DNA of 64,000 nt from Geomicrobium sp. JCM 19038 (GTDB taxonomy: Bacteria > Bacillota > Bacilli > Bacillales > Marinococcaceae), in NCBI RefSeq assembly GCF_000698125.1, contig NZ_BAXA01000006.1, forward strand, positions 124,001-188,000, in the 5' to 3' direction. Under the pieces are notes generated by a model that saw only the letters and a program-made list of their open reading frames with translations, did not search any database and was not told the DNA's origin. The position numbers and the translations under genes were made by a program. Position 1 is the stretch's first letter, and each line of letters starts with the position of its first letter. Below, piece by piece: positions 17,983 through 26,423 of the stretch.

Positions 17983-18943
17983 TTGACAGCTCCTTCCCTT
18001 CTACAATGTAAGATTCCATTTCTAAAGGATCATCAATAAATCCTAATTCTACTAAGTCATCCGCTTGTTGTTGCAGATCTTCCTCCACACCCGGTCCATT
18101 GTAATCAGCCATGTTAATGCCCCGTTCTAAGATTCGGTGCCACGTCTCTTCAGACAGCCCCGTTTCCTCAAACAATAGCGGCGTTGCAATGGAAGGATCG
18201 TTTTCAACTTCTTCACCGATCCGAATAACGGCATCCACATACACTTCTAACGCTTCAGGATGATCCGTCAGAAAGGCTTCATTCGTAAAATAAAACGACC
18301 GATAAGCAACGACATCTTCGGATGTTGAAATGACTTCATGCCCCCGCTCTTCACCAGCTGCCAAATAAGGGTCCCAGACGACCCACGCATCAATCTCCCC
18401 GCGTTCCATCGCTAAAATAGCATCAGGAGGATCCAGGTACACAGGTCTCACATCATCTAAATCGAGACCTTCTTGTTCAAGCGTCTTCAGTGTTAAATAA
18501 TGAGCTATCGATGCACGATTAAAGGCAATCCGTTTTCCTTCAAGGTCACTAATCTCATCTATCCCAGTATCCCTTTGCACTAAAATCCCTTGACTATGTG
18601 GTGCAGATTCTGTTGACGCGATATATCGGATCGGATGATTGTTCGCAATAGAGTAAAGTGAAGGAATGTCGCCAGCATTTGCAATGTCCACGCTTTCTGT
18701 TCCGAGCGCCTCAAGTGTAGAACTCCCTGTATTAAACTCTGCCCAATCTACAGAGTAGCCTAACGCCTCCATGTCTGTGTGGAATTGTTCATCTTCACGA
18801 AGCATGAGTGTAATCGCGTTTTTTTGATATCCAATCGTGACTTCGTTCATTTCTTGCGAGTGCGTCGTGGCTTCATGACTACATGCAAAAAGCACACCTA
18901 CTGACGTAATCATTCCAAGTAAAGCAACTGTTGCTTTTCGCAT
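17972..18943 (-). CDS. ssuA: Sulfonate/organosulfur ABC transporter substrate-binding lipoprotein
   Basis: 323 aa NMT1/SsuA-like binding protein. The lipobox is VLFAC near residue 21. The mature part shows VTIGYQKNAIT, then VDIANAGDIPSLYSIANN (about residues 84-101), YIASTESAPHSQGI and DAWVVWDPYLAAGE, characteristic of sulfonate-binding proteins. It supplies the ligand to the ssuC/ssuB transporter. An acidic mature domain again fits an alkaliphilic host. Confidence 0.88.
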   Translation of the reverse strand: MRKATVALLGMITSVGVLFACSHEATTHSQEMNEVTIGYQKNAITLMLREDEQFHTDMEALGYSVDWAEFNTGSSTLEALGTESVDIANAGDIPSLYSIANNHPIRYIASTESAPHSQGILVQRDTGIDEISDLEGKRIAFNRASIAHYLTLKTLEQEGLDLDDVRPVYLDPPDAILAMERGEIDAWVVWDPYLAAGEERGHEVISTSEDVVAYRSFYFTNEAFLTDHPEALEVYVDAVIRIGEEVENDPSIATPLLFEETGLSEETWHRILERGINMADYNGPGVEEDLQQQADDLVELGFIDDPLEMESYIVEGKELSNDE

Positions 18944-18974
18944 CTTCTCATCCTCTCCGACCTTCGCTTCGTCT

Positions 18975-20075
18975 CTATACAGGTTTCTTTAGTTGTTCTC
19001 GTACAAGGGGCAGAACTTCGTTTCCGATTTGTTCAATTACTTCTAAATGAGGGAAACCCCGTAGCAACACTTTATCGAAGCCAAGCTCAACATACTCCAC
19101 AATTCTTGCTGCCACTTGTTCTGGTGTGCCGACAAGAGCAACGGAATTGCCTGATAACACTTGTGTTAACCCCGCCCAAAGGTTTGGAGCGAGTAAGAAG
19201 TTGCTTTCTCGACTATTCTCCATTAGATCGTGAAGACGACGTACCCCTTCAGAATCACCTTTCTTGCGATCCGTTTGCTTTTGCTCCAACGCTTCTGGCG
19301 ATAAATCTTTAATCAATTGCTCGGCATTTTCAAACGCCTGCTCTTCGGTTTCGCCTAGAATCACTTGGAATGAAACACTATACGAAAGCTCTCGGTTTTC
19401 CTTTGATGCTCTTGCTTTCACATCTGTGATCGTTTCCCTTGTGTTATCGAGCGTCTCACCCCACGTCATGTACACGTCCGCTTGTTTGGCAGCGACATTT
19501 CTTCCTGTTTCAGATGCACCACCAAAGTAAATCTCTGGCGCTTTAGACTGGCCGAGTTCTGGAAAAAGAGTCGCATTGTTCAACTCATAAAATTCTCCGC
19601 TATGCGTGACATTTTCTTCTGTGAAAAGGCGTTTTAACACATGAATGTATTCTTCGGTACGACGATAGCGAACGTCGTGCGGTTGGAAATCACCGTAAGC
19701 AGCTAGCTCTGTTGGAGAGCCCCCAGTCACAATGTTCACGAGCGCACGACCACCAGACCAGTGATCGACCGTTGCAAATTGCTTCGCAAACGTAAACGGC
19801 GACATCACACCTGGCCTTGCTGCGAAAAGAAATTTCAACGACTCCGTTTGAGTACTCAAGCTTGCGGCAACCGCAAGGGAATCTAAGCAACCTGCACCAG
19901 TAGGCAAGAGTAGTGAAGAAAAACCACCACGTTCAGCTGCTAATGCAATAGCTCGAATGTATTCAAAGGTCGGTTCACGTTCGGTCTTACCTTTGCCATC
20001 CGTCCAGCCGGCATTCCCTGTTGCAATGACTCGCCCATCACCGGAAGTAGGCGCCATTGTTATAAATTCAACCAT
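18975..20075 (-). CDS. ssuD: Alkanesulfonate monooxygenase
   Basis: 366 aa FMNH2-dependent enzyme converting alkanesulfonates to aldehyde and sulfite. Alignable with SsuD along its length: LLLPTGAGCLDSLAVAASL with the conserved Cys (about residue 63), FLFAARPGVMSPFTFAKQFA, GRALVNIVTGGSPTELAAYGD, EIYFGGASE, MTWGE, NLWAG and LLRGFPHLE near the C-terminus. The start ATG follows AGGAGGAAC. It needs a flavin reductase; none is in this operon, although one lies at 7.6-8.2 kb. Confidence 0.92.
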   Translation of the reverse strand: MVEFITMAPTSGDGRVIATGNAGWTDGKGKTEREPTFEYIRAIALAAERGGFSSLLLPTGAGCLDSLAVAASLSTQTESLKFLFAARPGVMSPFTFAKQFATVDHWSGGRALVNIVTGGSPTELAAYGDFQPHDVRYRRTEEYIHVLKRLFTEENVTHSGEFYELNNATLFPELGQSKAPEIYFGGASETGRNVAAKQADVYMTWGETLDNTRETITDVKARASKENRELSYSVSFQVILGETEEQAFENAEQLIKDLSPEALEQKQTDRKKGDSEGVRRLHDLMENSRESNFLLAPNLWAGLTQVLSGNSVALVGTPEQVAARIVEYVELGFDKVLLRGFPHLEVIEQIGNEVLPLVREQLKKPV

Positions 20076-20104
20076 TCTAGTTCCTCCTTCGTTGCCACTT
20101 ACGA

Positions 20105-20866
20105 CTACATAGCAAACGTCTGTTGTTTATGGCTTTCTTCTAATAGTTCTGCATAAAGTTCACGTTCAATTTCTTTAAACACTGGATGACTCCGCTCCCG
20201 CGGTCTTGATAATGGTACGTCTCGATCATAAGAAATCATACCTTCTGAAATGACGATAATCCGATCAGCAAGCATGATGGCTTCACTCACATCATGTGTC
20301 ACAAGTAACGCTGTGAATTGATTACGTTTCCAGATCTCTTCAATGAGACCTTGCATCTCAATACGCGTTAACGCATCTAACGCTCCGAGTGGTTCATCAA
20401 GCAACAATAATCTCGGGTTGGCTGCAAGTGCTCTCGCCAATGCCACACGTTGCTTTTGACCACCAGATAAAAGAGAAGGCCATTTAGAAGCATGGTTTTC
20501 GAGACCCACCTCTTGAAGCAATTGTTTTGCCCCTTTTTGCCAATCATTTTGGAGTTGAAGACCAAACCCAACGTTTGTGAGAACATCTTGCCACGGAAGT
20601 AGACGATCTTCTTGGAACATGACACGAGCATCATTATTTTGTTTAGATAAAATTGTGTCATTTTGATAGATGGTGCCTTCTGTTTTCTCATCAAGCCCTG
20701 CAATTAGGCGAAGTAATGTGCTTTTTCCACAACCACTTTTCCCAACAATTGCGACAAACTCACCAGCGTCAATTTGCAAGTCAATCCCCTTAATCACTTC
20801 TGTTTTACCAAAGTTCTTTTTCATATTTTCAATACGTAATTGCACGCCATTTTGTTGGTTGGTCAT
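20105..20866 (-). CDS. ssuB: Aliphatic sulfonate ABC transporter ATP-binding protein
   Basis: About 253 aa. Walker A is GKSGCGKST (about residues 41-49), the Q-loop region is MFQEDRLLPW as in Ssu/Tau ATPases, the signature is LLSGGQKQRVALARALA, Walker B is LLLLDEP with LGALDALTR as D-loop, and the H-loop is LLVTHDVSE. Of two in-phase ATGs (20872, 20866), the second has the better spacing to AAAGGAGA. It lies between the NifX-like gene and ssuD. Confidence 0.92.
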   Translation of the reverse strand: MTNQQNGVQLRIENMKKNFGKTEVIKGIDLQIDAGEFVAIVGKSGCGKSTLLRLIAGLDEKTEGTIYQNDTILSKQNNDARVMFQEDRLLPWQDVLTNVGFGLQLQNDWQKGAKQLLQEVGLENHASKWPSLLSGGQKQRVALARALAANPRLLLLDEPLGALDALTRIEMQGLIEEIWKRNQFTALLVTHDVSEAIMLADRIIVISEGMISYDRDVPLSRPRERSHPVFKEIERELYAELLEESHKQQTFAM

Positions 20867-20881
20867 CTTCATTCTCCTTTC

Positions 20882-21247
20882 TTAGCTAGGGACGATCTCT
20901 TTTTGCGGAAGCTCCGTGCTAAATTGATACGATGACTCTAAAAATTGCTGAAACAACGTGCCCGGCTTTAATTGAACAAACTGAATGTCTTGTTCTTTCG
21001 CTTTATCATAAGAACGTTCACAAAACGTATTAGGTGGCGCTAAAAAGACAGTCACTGCGAAGTTATTAACAAACTTTAATACTTCTCCACGTCGTCCTTC
21101 TTCTACAGATAATGCAGGGTTACGGTGATCTTCAAACCCATTTGTTTCCGTGTTATAAATTCGAACCCAATCGCCTTCAACAATTGGAACAATTTCTTCT
21201 CCCTTAAGTGCTGCAGCAAGAATCGTCAATCTAAGTCCACCTTTCAT
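20882..21247 (-). CDS. Unrecognised 121-aa protein, possibly NifX/AnfO-like fold, first gene of the sulfonate operon
   Basis: The protein has no signal peptide or membrane segment. Its pattern (a beta strand at the N-terminus, then DWVRIYNTETNGFEDHRNPAL, a helix with EGRRGEVLKFV, a strand AVTVFLAPP, then a helix with SYDKAKEQDIQFVQL and a final helix) resembles proteins of the dinitrogenase iron-molybdenum-cofactor (NifX/NifB C-terminal, AnfO) family. This is a guess from fold pattern. It is promoter-proximal in the sulfonate operon, ten bases or fewer before ssuB, so it is likely to be functionally tied to organosulfur use. The ribosome site before the ATG is weak. Confidence 0.6.
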   Translation of the reverse strand: MKGGLRLTILAAALKGEEIVPIVEGDWVRIYNTETNGFEDHRNPALSVEEGRRGEVLKFVNNFAVTVFLAPPNTFCERSYDKAKEQDIQFVQLKPGTLFQQFLESSYQFSTELPQKEIVPS

Positions 21248-21394
21248 ATAATTCTTATTAATTTGATCTGTTTTATTGAATATACGTTAATAGTGCTGTA
21301 CAATCAATTTCAAATAAGTAAACTCGGAATTCAGTTTTACTGAACGGCTCATTCGAATACGCTTACAACAAGGAATACAGTGAGGTGATATCAT

Positions 21395-22294
21395 TTGGAC
21401 CTTCGCAATATTATTACATTTCAATCCATCGTGAAGTTAGGGAGCTTCCATGCCGCTGCCGAAACGTTGAATTACGCACCGTCCACGGTTACGATGCACA
21501 TTAAGAATTTAGAAGAAGAACTCGGTGTCACGTTATTGGAACGCCTCCCAAAACTAAAGCTTACGAGTTCCGGAAAACTGTTGTACGAACAAAGTGATGT
21601 GCTACTTCGAGACTTTGATATGTTGAAAGAGATGATGACGAGTTTACAAAGTGGGAAAAGCGGATTTATTACGATCGGGGTAATGGAACCGACTGCCAGC
21701 TTTCGATTACCGCAGCTTCTCGCTACGTTTCAAAAAGAGCATCCTCTAATGAAGCTTTCTATTCAAGTGCATAACGCCAATGCACTTGAACAACTCGTAC
21801 AGTCTGGAGAGCTTGACTTAGCAATTGGAACCACACCAACGGTATATCATGATGACGTTTCATTTTCGTGGTTATTTAATGAAGAGTTTGGGCTATTAGC
21901 ACCTACTTTTCATACCCTCACAACGAAAGATACGGTGTCACTGCATGATCTACACGGACATTCATTGTTGCAAACGACCCCGTCGTGCCCGTTTCGAGCG
22001 ACACTCGACCAAGCCCTACTAGAAAACAATATTAAAGTAAGCAAAAACATTGAAATTAGTAATCTCTTAGCTTTAAAACCATACGTAGAATCCGGTATTG
22101 GCATTGCAGTCATTCCAGAAATCATTGCAAAGCCACCTTTTACTAGAACACAATACTTACCTATAACAGACTTCAATGGACAGCTCCCTATTGGAATAAT
22201 GACAAAAACGACTAATTTAAATCCGAGTCCCGCGCTATCTCAATTCATCGCTCACATTCTTCGATCTACCACCCCCACTACACTAATTGATTAG
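21395..22294 (+). CDS. LysR-family transcriptional regulator
   Basis: 299 aa. The N-terminal winged helix-turn-helix reads FQSIVKLGSFHAAAETLNYA then PSTVTMHIKNLEEELGVTLLER (about residues 9-52), followed by a periplasmic-binding-like effector domain from about residue 90. The TTG start at 21395 has GAGGTGA upstream. It is divergent from the sulfonate operon, the normal arrangement for LysR regulators such as Cbl/SsuR/CysL controlling sulfur acquisition, so it most likely activates that operon. Confidence 0.88.
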   Translation: MDLRNIITFQSIVKLGSFHAAAETLNYAPSTVTMHIKNLEEELGVTLLERLPKLKLTSSGKLLYEQSDVLLRDFDMLKEMMTSLQSGKSGFITIGVMEPTASFRLPQLLATFQKEHPLMKLSIQVHNANALEQLVQSGELDLAIGTTPTVYHDDVSFSWLFNEEFGLLAPTFHTLTTKDTVSLHDLHGHSLLQTTPSCPFRATLDQALLENNIKVSKNIEISNLLALKPYVESGIGIAVIPEIIAKPPFTRTQYLPITDFNGQLPIGIMTKTTNLNPSPALSQFIAHILRSTTPTTLID

Positions 22295-22305
22295 ACACAA
22301 AGAAA

Positions 22306-22338
22306 CCCGATTTGAGACTGATCAAATCGGATTTCTTT
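22306..22338 (+). terminator. Rho-independent terminator of the LysR gene
   Basis: CCGATTTGA / TCAAATCGG stem with a six-base loop and a T-rich tail. Confidence 0.85.
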
Positions 22339-22432
22339 ACGCGTCATTCATAGAATCTTTACAAAAGCCACATCGCAAATACAGATGCCCCAGTTAAACT
22401 GAATATATCACTATTTAGAGGAGATGTTCACT

Positions 22433-22567
22433 ATGCATGCTAAATCGTCAACACTCTTCCCAAAGAAAAGAAAAACCGAAGTAGCCATCGGCTTAAACGT
22501 TCGCCTATCTTCTGTATTCACAAAAACGAGCCCTAAACGTCAACAATTAGTTAAACCCATCAATTAA
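22433..22567 (+). CDS. Small basic protein, 44 aa, unrecognised
   Basis: AGAGGAG lies about eight bases before the ATG at 22433. The peptide is rich in Lys, Arg, Ser and Thr (FPKKRKTEV, SPKRQQLVKP) and has no hydrophobic segment. The last 20 bases overlap, antisense, the end of the zinc-ribbon gene. Real translation is plausible because of the site, but no homology is recognised. Confidence 0.4.
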   Translation: MHAKSSTLFPKKRKTEVAIGLNVRLSSVFTKTSPKRQQLVKPIN

Positions 22568-22858
22568 ATACTGTTTGTCTTCCTTGTATTCTAGCAAGAA
22601 AGGCTGAATAAATAGATGGATCAACACGGCATATAGTACAATAAAAATAAGACTGCTTATAAAAGAAATATCTAGCCATGGATGAAGAACCGTCTGCAAA
22701 ATAAGTATGATGAAATACGGTGTTCCTATGTTCCATTGTGCTTTAGACGAAATATAGTTTCTTGTTCCACACACCGAGCAATCAATCCGGTGATACAACC
22801 CGATGCACTGGCGCCAACTCATTGCCGCTTCACACTTCCAACATGTTGGCATACTCAT
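22547..22858 (-). CDS. Zinc-ribbon membrane protein (TIGR04104-like)
   Basis: 103 aa. The N-terminus carries two CxxC-type knuckles (CWKC at about residues 6-9 and CSVC at about 27-30) that should bind zinc, followed by two membrane helices. The arrangement matches the small CXXC-20-CXXC membrane-protein family of bacilli, of unknown function. Its ATG overlaps the stop of the PhzF-like gene (ATGA), so the two are co-translated. Confidence 0.75.
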   Translation of the reverse strand: MSMPTCWKCEAAMSWRQCIGLYHRIDCSVCGTRNYISSKAQWNIGTPYFIILILQTVLHPWLDISFISSLIFIVLYAVLIHLFIQPFLLEYKEDKQYLIDGFN

Positions 22859-23637
22859 TTCCCTATGAAGAGCGTAGCTTTTGAGTACAAGGTAACGTAG
22901 CCACTAATTTTAACTCTGTCTCCTTCTGATTTGCAGTAGAGCGTGCCTCCGCGTGCTGACAATTGACGAGCGACAAGTTCTGACTTACCGAGTTTCTGTT
23001 CCCAATAGGGAATGAAATTGCAATGTGCGGAGCCACATACAGGGTCTTCATTCACTTGTAATTTCGGGAAAAAACACCGTGAAACAAAATCGTATGTTGT
23101 GCTTGATGCTGTAATCGTTAACCCGATTCCGTCTTGCAATTGCTTGATTTTCTCAAAGTTTGGACTGAACTGTTCAACAAGTTCTTCATTAGGAGCGACA
23201 ACCATTACGTCCCTTCCTAAGTACACTTCAAGTGGCGTAAATCCAAGAACGTCTTCCAACTCAGCAGTTGATGAGATGATCTCTGGAATGCGACTCGGAA
23301 AATCCATCTCATAAAGGTCTCCCTTTCGCTTCACAAGCAGTTCCCCACTCATCGTATGAAACGTGAGATCTGTTGTTTCTAGCTCATAGTAATTACAGAC
23401 CACATAAGCAGTTCCAAGCGTTGCATGTCCACAAAGATCAATCTCCCCACCTGGTGTGAACCACCGCAGATGATAAACGTCTCCTGCTTTTACTGTAAAA
23501 GCCGTTTCAGAAAGATTATTCTCAACCGCAATCTTTTGCATCGTCTCATCGTCTAACCAACGGTCCATCACACAAACGCCCGCTGGATTTCCTTCAAACA
23601 CCTTCTCTGCAAACGCATCGACAACGTAATAGTCCAT
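22855..23637 (-). CDS. PhzF-family isomerase/epimerase
   Basis: About 260 aa with two diaminopimelate-epimerase-like halves. Landmarks: YYVVDAFAEKVFEGNPAGVCV at the N-terminus (split here as DAFAEKVF and GNPAGV), NNLSETAFT with the conserved catalytic Glu, RWFTPGGEIDLCGHATLGTA, and DPVCGSAHCNFIPYW in the second half. The substrate is unknown; only a few family members make phenazines. ATG 23637 is preferred over 23649 because GGGGAA is better spaced to it. Confidence 0.85.
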   Translation of the reverse strand: MDYYVVDAFAEKVFEGNPAGVCVMDRWLDDETMQKIAVENNLSETAFTVKAGDVYHLRWFTPGGEIDLCGHATLGTAYVVCNYYELETTDLTFHTMSGELLVKRKGDLYEMDFPSRIPEIISSTAELEDVLGFTPLEVYLGRDVMVVAPNEELVEQFSPNFEKIKQLQDGIGLTITASSTTYDFVSRCFFPKLQVNEDPVCGSAHCNFIPYWEQKLGKSELVARQLSARGGTLYCKSEGDRVKISGYVTLYSKATLFIGK

Positions 23638-23717
23638 CGTTTTCCCCATCCTTTACAACGTTTCTTTTCTATTATCGTACGCCAAGAAATTAAAATTGCA
23701 TATAAAAAAAAGGTTCA

Positions 23718-23981
23718 TTAACCTTCTGAGAGTGTTGAACAAGCAAGTATCTGAAGGTCTAATAAATAAAAATCACTTTGAAATTCTTCCACAAACAACC
23801 GTACCACATTACGCATCACCTTTAATGCTGGATGATTATAGGTACCGTCAAGGATGCTTTGATCAATCTGTTGTAAATAGGCAATCTGCTCACCCTTCGT
23901 TAACGACTCGTATTCTAAACGTATCGTTCCAATGCATAACCGCTTCAGTGGGACTTAATGTGACTTAGGCATGAGAGTCAT
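23718..23981 (-). pseudogene. Unrecognised small gene with an in-frame stop codon
   Basis: From an ATG at 23981, with AAGAGG eight bases before, a frame of 88 codons runs to TAA at 23718-23720, interrupted by one TAA at codon 9. After the stop it reads as good protein: IRLEYESLTKGEQIAYL, NHPALKVMRNVVRLFVEEF and YLLDLQILACSTL. No family is recognised. Since the next gene (recombinase remnant) also carries a single nonsense codon, local decay is likely, though sequencing error is possible. Confidence 0.45.
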
Positions 23982-24042
23982 CCAATACCTCTTGAATATA
24001 ATTACAATAAAAACCTAAAGAAATAAGTAATTTCTACAGTTT

Positions 24043-24590
24043 TTGTATAAGGAAGAGATGATTGATCGTGACATTACCACGAAAATGATTAAAGTGGCCA
24101 AACCGAAAGACCAACTCGTCGATCGTGATTTACATGAAGACGAGGCGAAGCAACTCCTGCAGCATTTTAAAGGGCATGACTTTTTCACGTACGCTCTTCT
24201 TTCAATTCTCCTATCAACCGGGATGCGAATTGCGGAGTTAGCCAATGCCGATATGGAGCGTTTGGTATGGCGCTCGTAAGAACAAGCGAATTTTCTAGAT
24301 GTCGAAGGTAAAGGCAAGAAGCAACGACCCATTGTGATCTATGAAGATGTGTTGTCCATGATAAAAGAACTCCGCAGACAACAAGGGATTTCAGAGGATA
24401 GCAAAGCAGGCCTTTTTACTAAAACCAATGGCAAACGGTATTCACCTACTTATTTGAGTAGCGACTTTAAACACTTGCTCTATGAATCGCCTTTCGGTTT
24501 TGTTCGAACACGTAAAGACCCTATTACGGCACACACTTGTCGTCACTACACAGCACAGTATTTGATTGAGCAAAACGCTGATCTTCAGTT
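24043..24590 (+). pseudogene. Tyrosine recombinase (XerC/D-like) remnant with an internal stop and lost C-terminus
   Basis: Integrase-family catalytic domain lacking most of the N-terminal SAM-like domain. The linker DRDLHEDEAKQLLQHF leads to STGMRIAELANADM, which holds the catalytic Arg, then after an in-frame TAA (24277-24279) continues LDVEGKGKKQRPIVIYEDV with the catalytic Lys strand, KRYSPTYLSSDFKHLL, and HTCRHYTAQYLIEQ, which holds the His-x-x-Arg pair. The second His and the nucleophilic Tyr are missing because the frame runs into an unrelated hydrolase segment at about 24590. It is a dead recombinase and marks a former mobile-element boundary. Confidence 0.8.
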
Positions 24591-24783
24591 CGATGAACCT
24601 TACATACTTTGTGGTTTATCTTTGGGTAGTATTCTAGTATTACATCAGGCTATTCGTAATAAAGAAAACTAAAAGAGATTGTGCTCATTGCATCAGTATT
24701 TGAAGCCCCGAATAAGTACCTTGTAACATTTGTCTATATTAAGAACACTGGGGAAATTAAGGATATTGATAGCTTTGGATAAC
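24590..24783 (+). pseudogene. Alpha/beta-hydrolase fragment fused to the recombinase remnant
   Basis: In frame after the recombinase, the sequence reads PYILCGLSLGSILVLHQAI, containing the nucleophile elbow GLSLGS of an alpha/beta hydrolase. A +1 shift at about 24668 continues as LKEIVLIASVFEAPNKYLV, as expected after the elbow helix in that fold, and stops at 24783. Neither the start of the hydrolase nor its C-terminal Asp/His is present. A deletion or illegitimate recombination joined the two genes. Confidence 0.6.
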
Positions 24784-24891
24784 CCCGTTAGTATAAAAGA
24801 ATCAAAAACTAATTCCACTCGATAAAGCTTGCCCCATTAGCCTAGAGTTTTTTCTGAGATATACTTAAATTCATTTATACATAAAATATAT

Positions 24892-25335
24892 TTACACATT
24901 ATAAGATTGATCTCTAACCACAACAGTCTCAGGTACAAAACGTATAAAAACATTATGAGAATTTTGAGTTTTGAACCTCAAATCCCAATTCTTATCGTTT
25001 GATCCTAGGTATTTTGTGAATAGCTTATGTGCTAATTTAAAGTTAAATAGTTCTACACTGGCTTTTCCCCTAAAGCCTGCATGGTAGACTTTCCCGGAAT
25101 CGGGCTCAAAATCAACAATACCAATTGCACAAGATGGGGTGTTCTGTATTCTAGATGGAAAAGTATCTTCTGGTGTTCCTATAATCCAAAGGCAACTATC
25201 TTCCCAAATAAACCATACTGGTGAATCTCTAGGACCTTCTGGGGATGCCGTTGATAAATGGGCAAATAACGGTTTCATTAACATTTTATCTAAATCAAAA
25301 CTTCTCTTTCCTTCTATAATCTTCAAATATTTCAT
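24892..25335 (-). CDS. Pyridoxamine 5'-phosphate oxidase-like (PNPOx-fold) protein
   Basis: About 147 aa split-barrel flavin-binding protein. The segment FAHLSTASPEGPRDSPVWFIWED (about residues 24-46) and the later IGIVDFEP and FRGKASVELF strands are typical. The cofactor may be FMN, F420 or heme; this cannot be told. AAAGGAG directly abuts the ATG at 25335, while a TTG at 25326 is ideally spaced, so the true start may be nine bases in. Base composition here is more AT-rich than upstream, as in the neighbouring genes up to 28 kb. Confidence 0.8.
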   Translation of the reverse strand: MKYLKIIEGKRSFDLDKMLMKPLFAHLSTASPEGPRDSPVWFIWEDSCLWIIGTPEDTFPSRIQNTPSCAIGIVDFEPDSGKVYHAGFRGKASVELFNFKLAHKLFTKYLGSNDKNWDLRFKTQNSHNVFIRFVPETVVVRDQSYNV

Positions 25336-25487
25336 CTCCTTTTTGGACGTTCCTCATCGATAAAATTTAATTAGTGAAATAACTATTGATCAATAAGCTA
25401 AGCTAACCTACGTCGCTATAGTAAAAAAGCGTCCCTTCTAACAGGAACACCCTCGTTTATTTAAGTAAATGTTTGTTTTTAATACCT

Positions 25488-26006
25488 TTACCAGCCTTTA
25501 CGATTACACAAAGATGTAATATGTGCAAGATGATGTTTTCCATGCCAAGCATAGATTCCTATATTCTTACCTAATGATATTTCACCTGAATCCGGAGGAA
25601 TAAAAGTTCTTTCCATATCTGCAGGAGTTAAACTACGTAAAAGGATAGTCCAGCGTTTGTGCAATGTTTCAAGGAGTGAAAGTGAAGTATCAATTGGTAA
25701 ATTATAATCTGCTAGTTCTGCCCACTTTGTTTCGTTATATGGTTTAATTACTGGATTTTCTTCTGTTAGTGCCACTTTAAAACGAGTGTAGGCGTTTATA
25801 TGACTATCTGCAACATGATGTATGACCTGACGAATAGTCCAGCCACCCTTTCGATAAGCTGTATCAAGTTGTTCATCATCTAACCTTTTTACAGTATCCC
25901 GCAATATTGTTGGTAATTCCTCAATTTCACATATCCACTTACTAGTAATGTTATTAGTAATTTCTTCATCAAATTCAAAGGTGCCAATTGGATATCTCAA
26001 ATCCAT
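25488..26006 (-). CDS. DinB-superfamily bacillithiol transferase-like protein (YfiT/BstA type)
   Basis: 172 aa four-helix-bundle metal-binding protein. [11 protein letters not shown] at the N-terminus, [23 protein letters not shown] (about residues 50-72) with the first metal His, and [13 protein letters not shown] near the C-terminus with the other His residues match B. subtilis YfiT along its length. Known family members move bacillithiol onto electrophiles or toxins; the substrate here is unknown. It lies among resistance-type accessory genes. Confidence 0.88.
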   Translation of the reverse strand: MDLRYPIGTFEFDEEITNNITSKWICEIEELPTILRDTVKRLDDEQLDTAYRKGGWTIRQVIHHVADSHINAYTRFKVALTEENPVIKPYNETKWAELADYNLPIDTSLSLLETLHKRWTILLRSLTPADMERTFIPPDSGEISLGKNIGIYAWHGKHHLAHITSLCNRKGW

Positions 26007-26371
26007 CTAGTTCAATCCCCTAAAATTTTATTTATGTAGTTAATGAAATAAGTAATTATAAATAATTCTACCTGAATTCTCCAATAATACCAATGCCATA
26101 ACTCTATACATATTAATTTATTGACCTGCCCCGTTCGTACCATAAGAAAAAAGCATTCTTGATTAAGAACACCCAATATATCTTAATATACTATTATTTA
26201 TAGTTACACTCATACTCATTCCTACTTGAAGAAGTACCATTAACTTTGCAAAAAAATAAGTTAAAGCATAGTTCCAACCAATATGTCGATTCCCTTTACG
26301 ATAAAGACTCGTCTTTTTTAATTCTTTTCAACTATCGCGCTCTTTGACAAAAACTGTCCTAATATTTCCTC
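26007..26371. other. Intergenic region, AT-rich, no gene seen
   Basis: About 365 bases between the divergent YfiT-like and MerR genes. No reading frame with a ribosome site, no clear hairpin and no repeat other than A/T runs were seen, apart from the MerR-type promoter that follows. Confidence 0.5.
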
Positions 26372-26402
26372 TTTACATTGACATCGTGTCATACTTTATA
26401 TT
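26372..26402 (+). promoter_or_regulatory. MerR-type promoter with 19-bp spacer and dyad operator
   Basis: TTTACA (26372-26377) and TATATT (26397-26402) are separated by 19 bases, the over-long spacing diagnostic of MerR-activated promoters. The spacer holds the palindrome TGACA-TCG-TGTCA (26379-26391). The element lies 22 bases before the merR-like gene, so the regulator probably controls its own gene and the MFS gene. Confidence 0.8.
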
Positions 26403-26423
26403 GTTGGAAAGGAGGGTTTTATA

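Noticed and set aside
23696-23968. 90-codon plus-strand frame
   Set aside because: No ribosome site, and the opposite strand carries a better protein-like frame with a good site.
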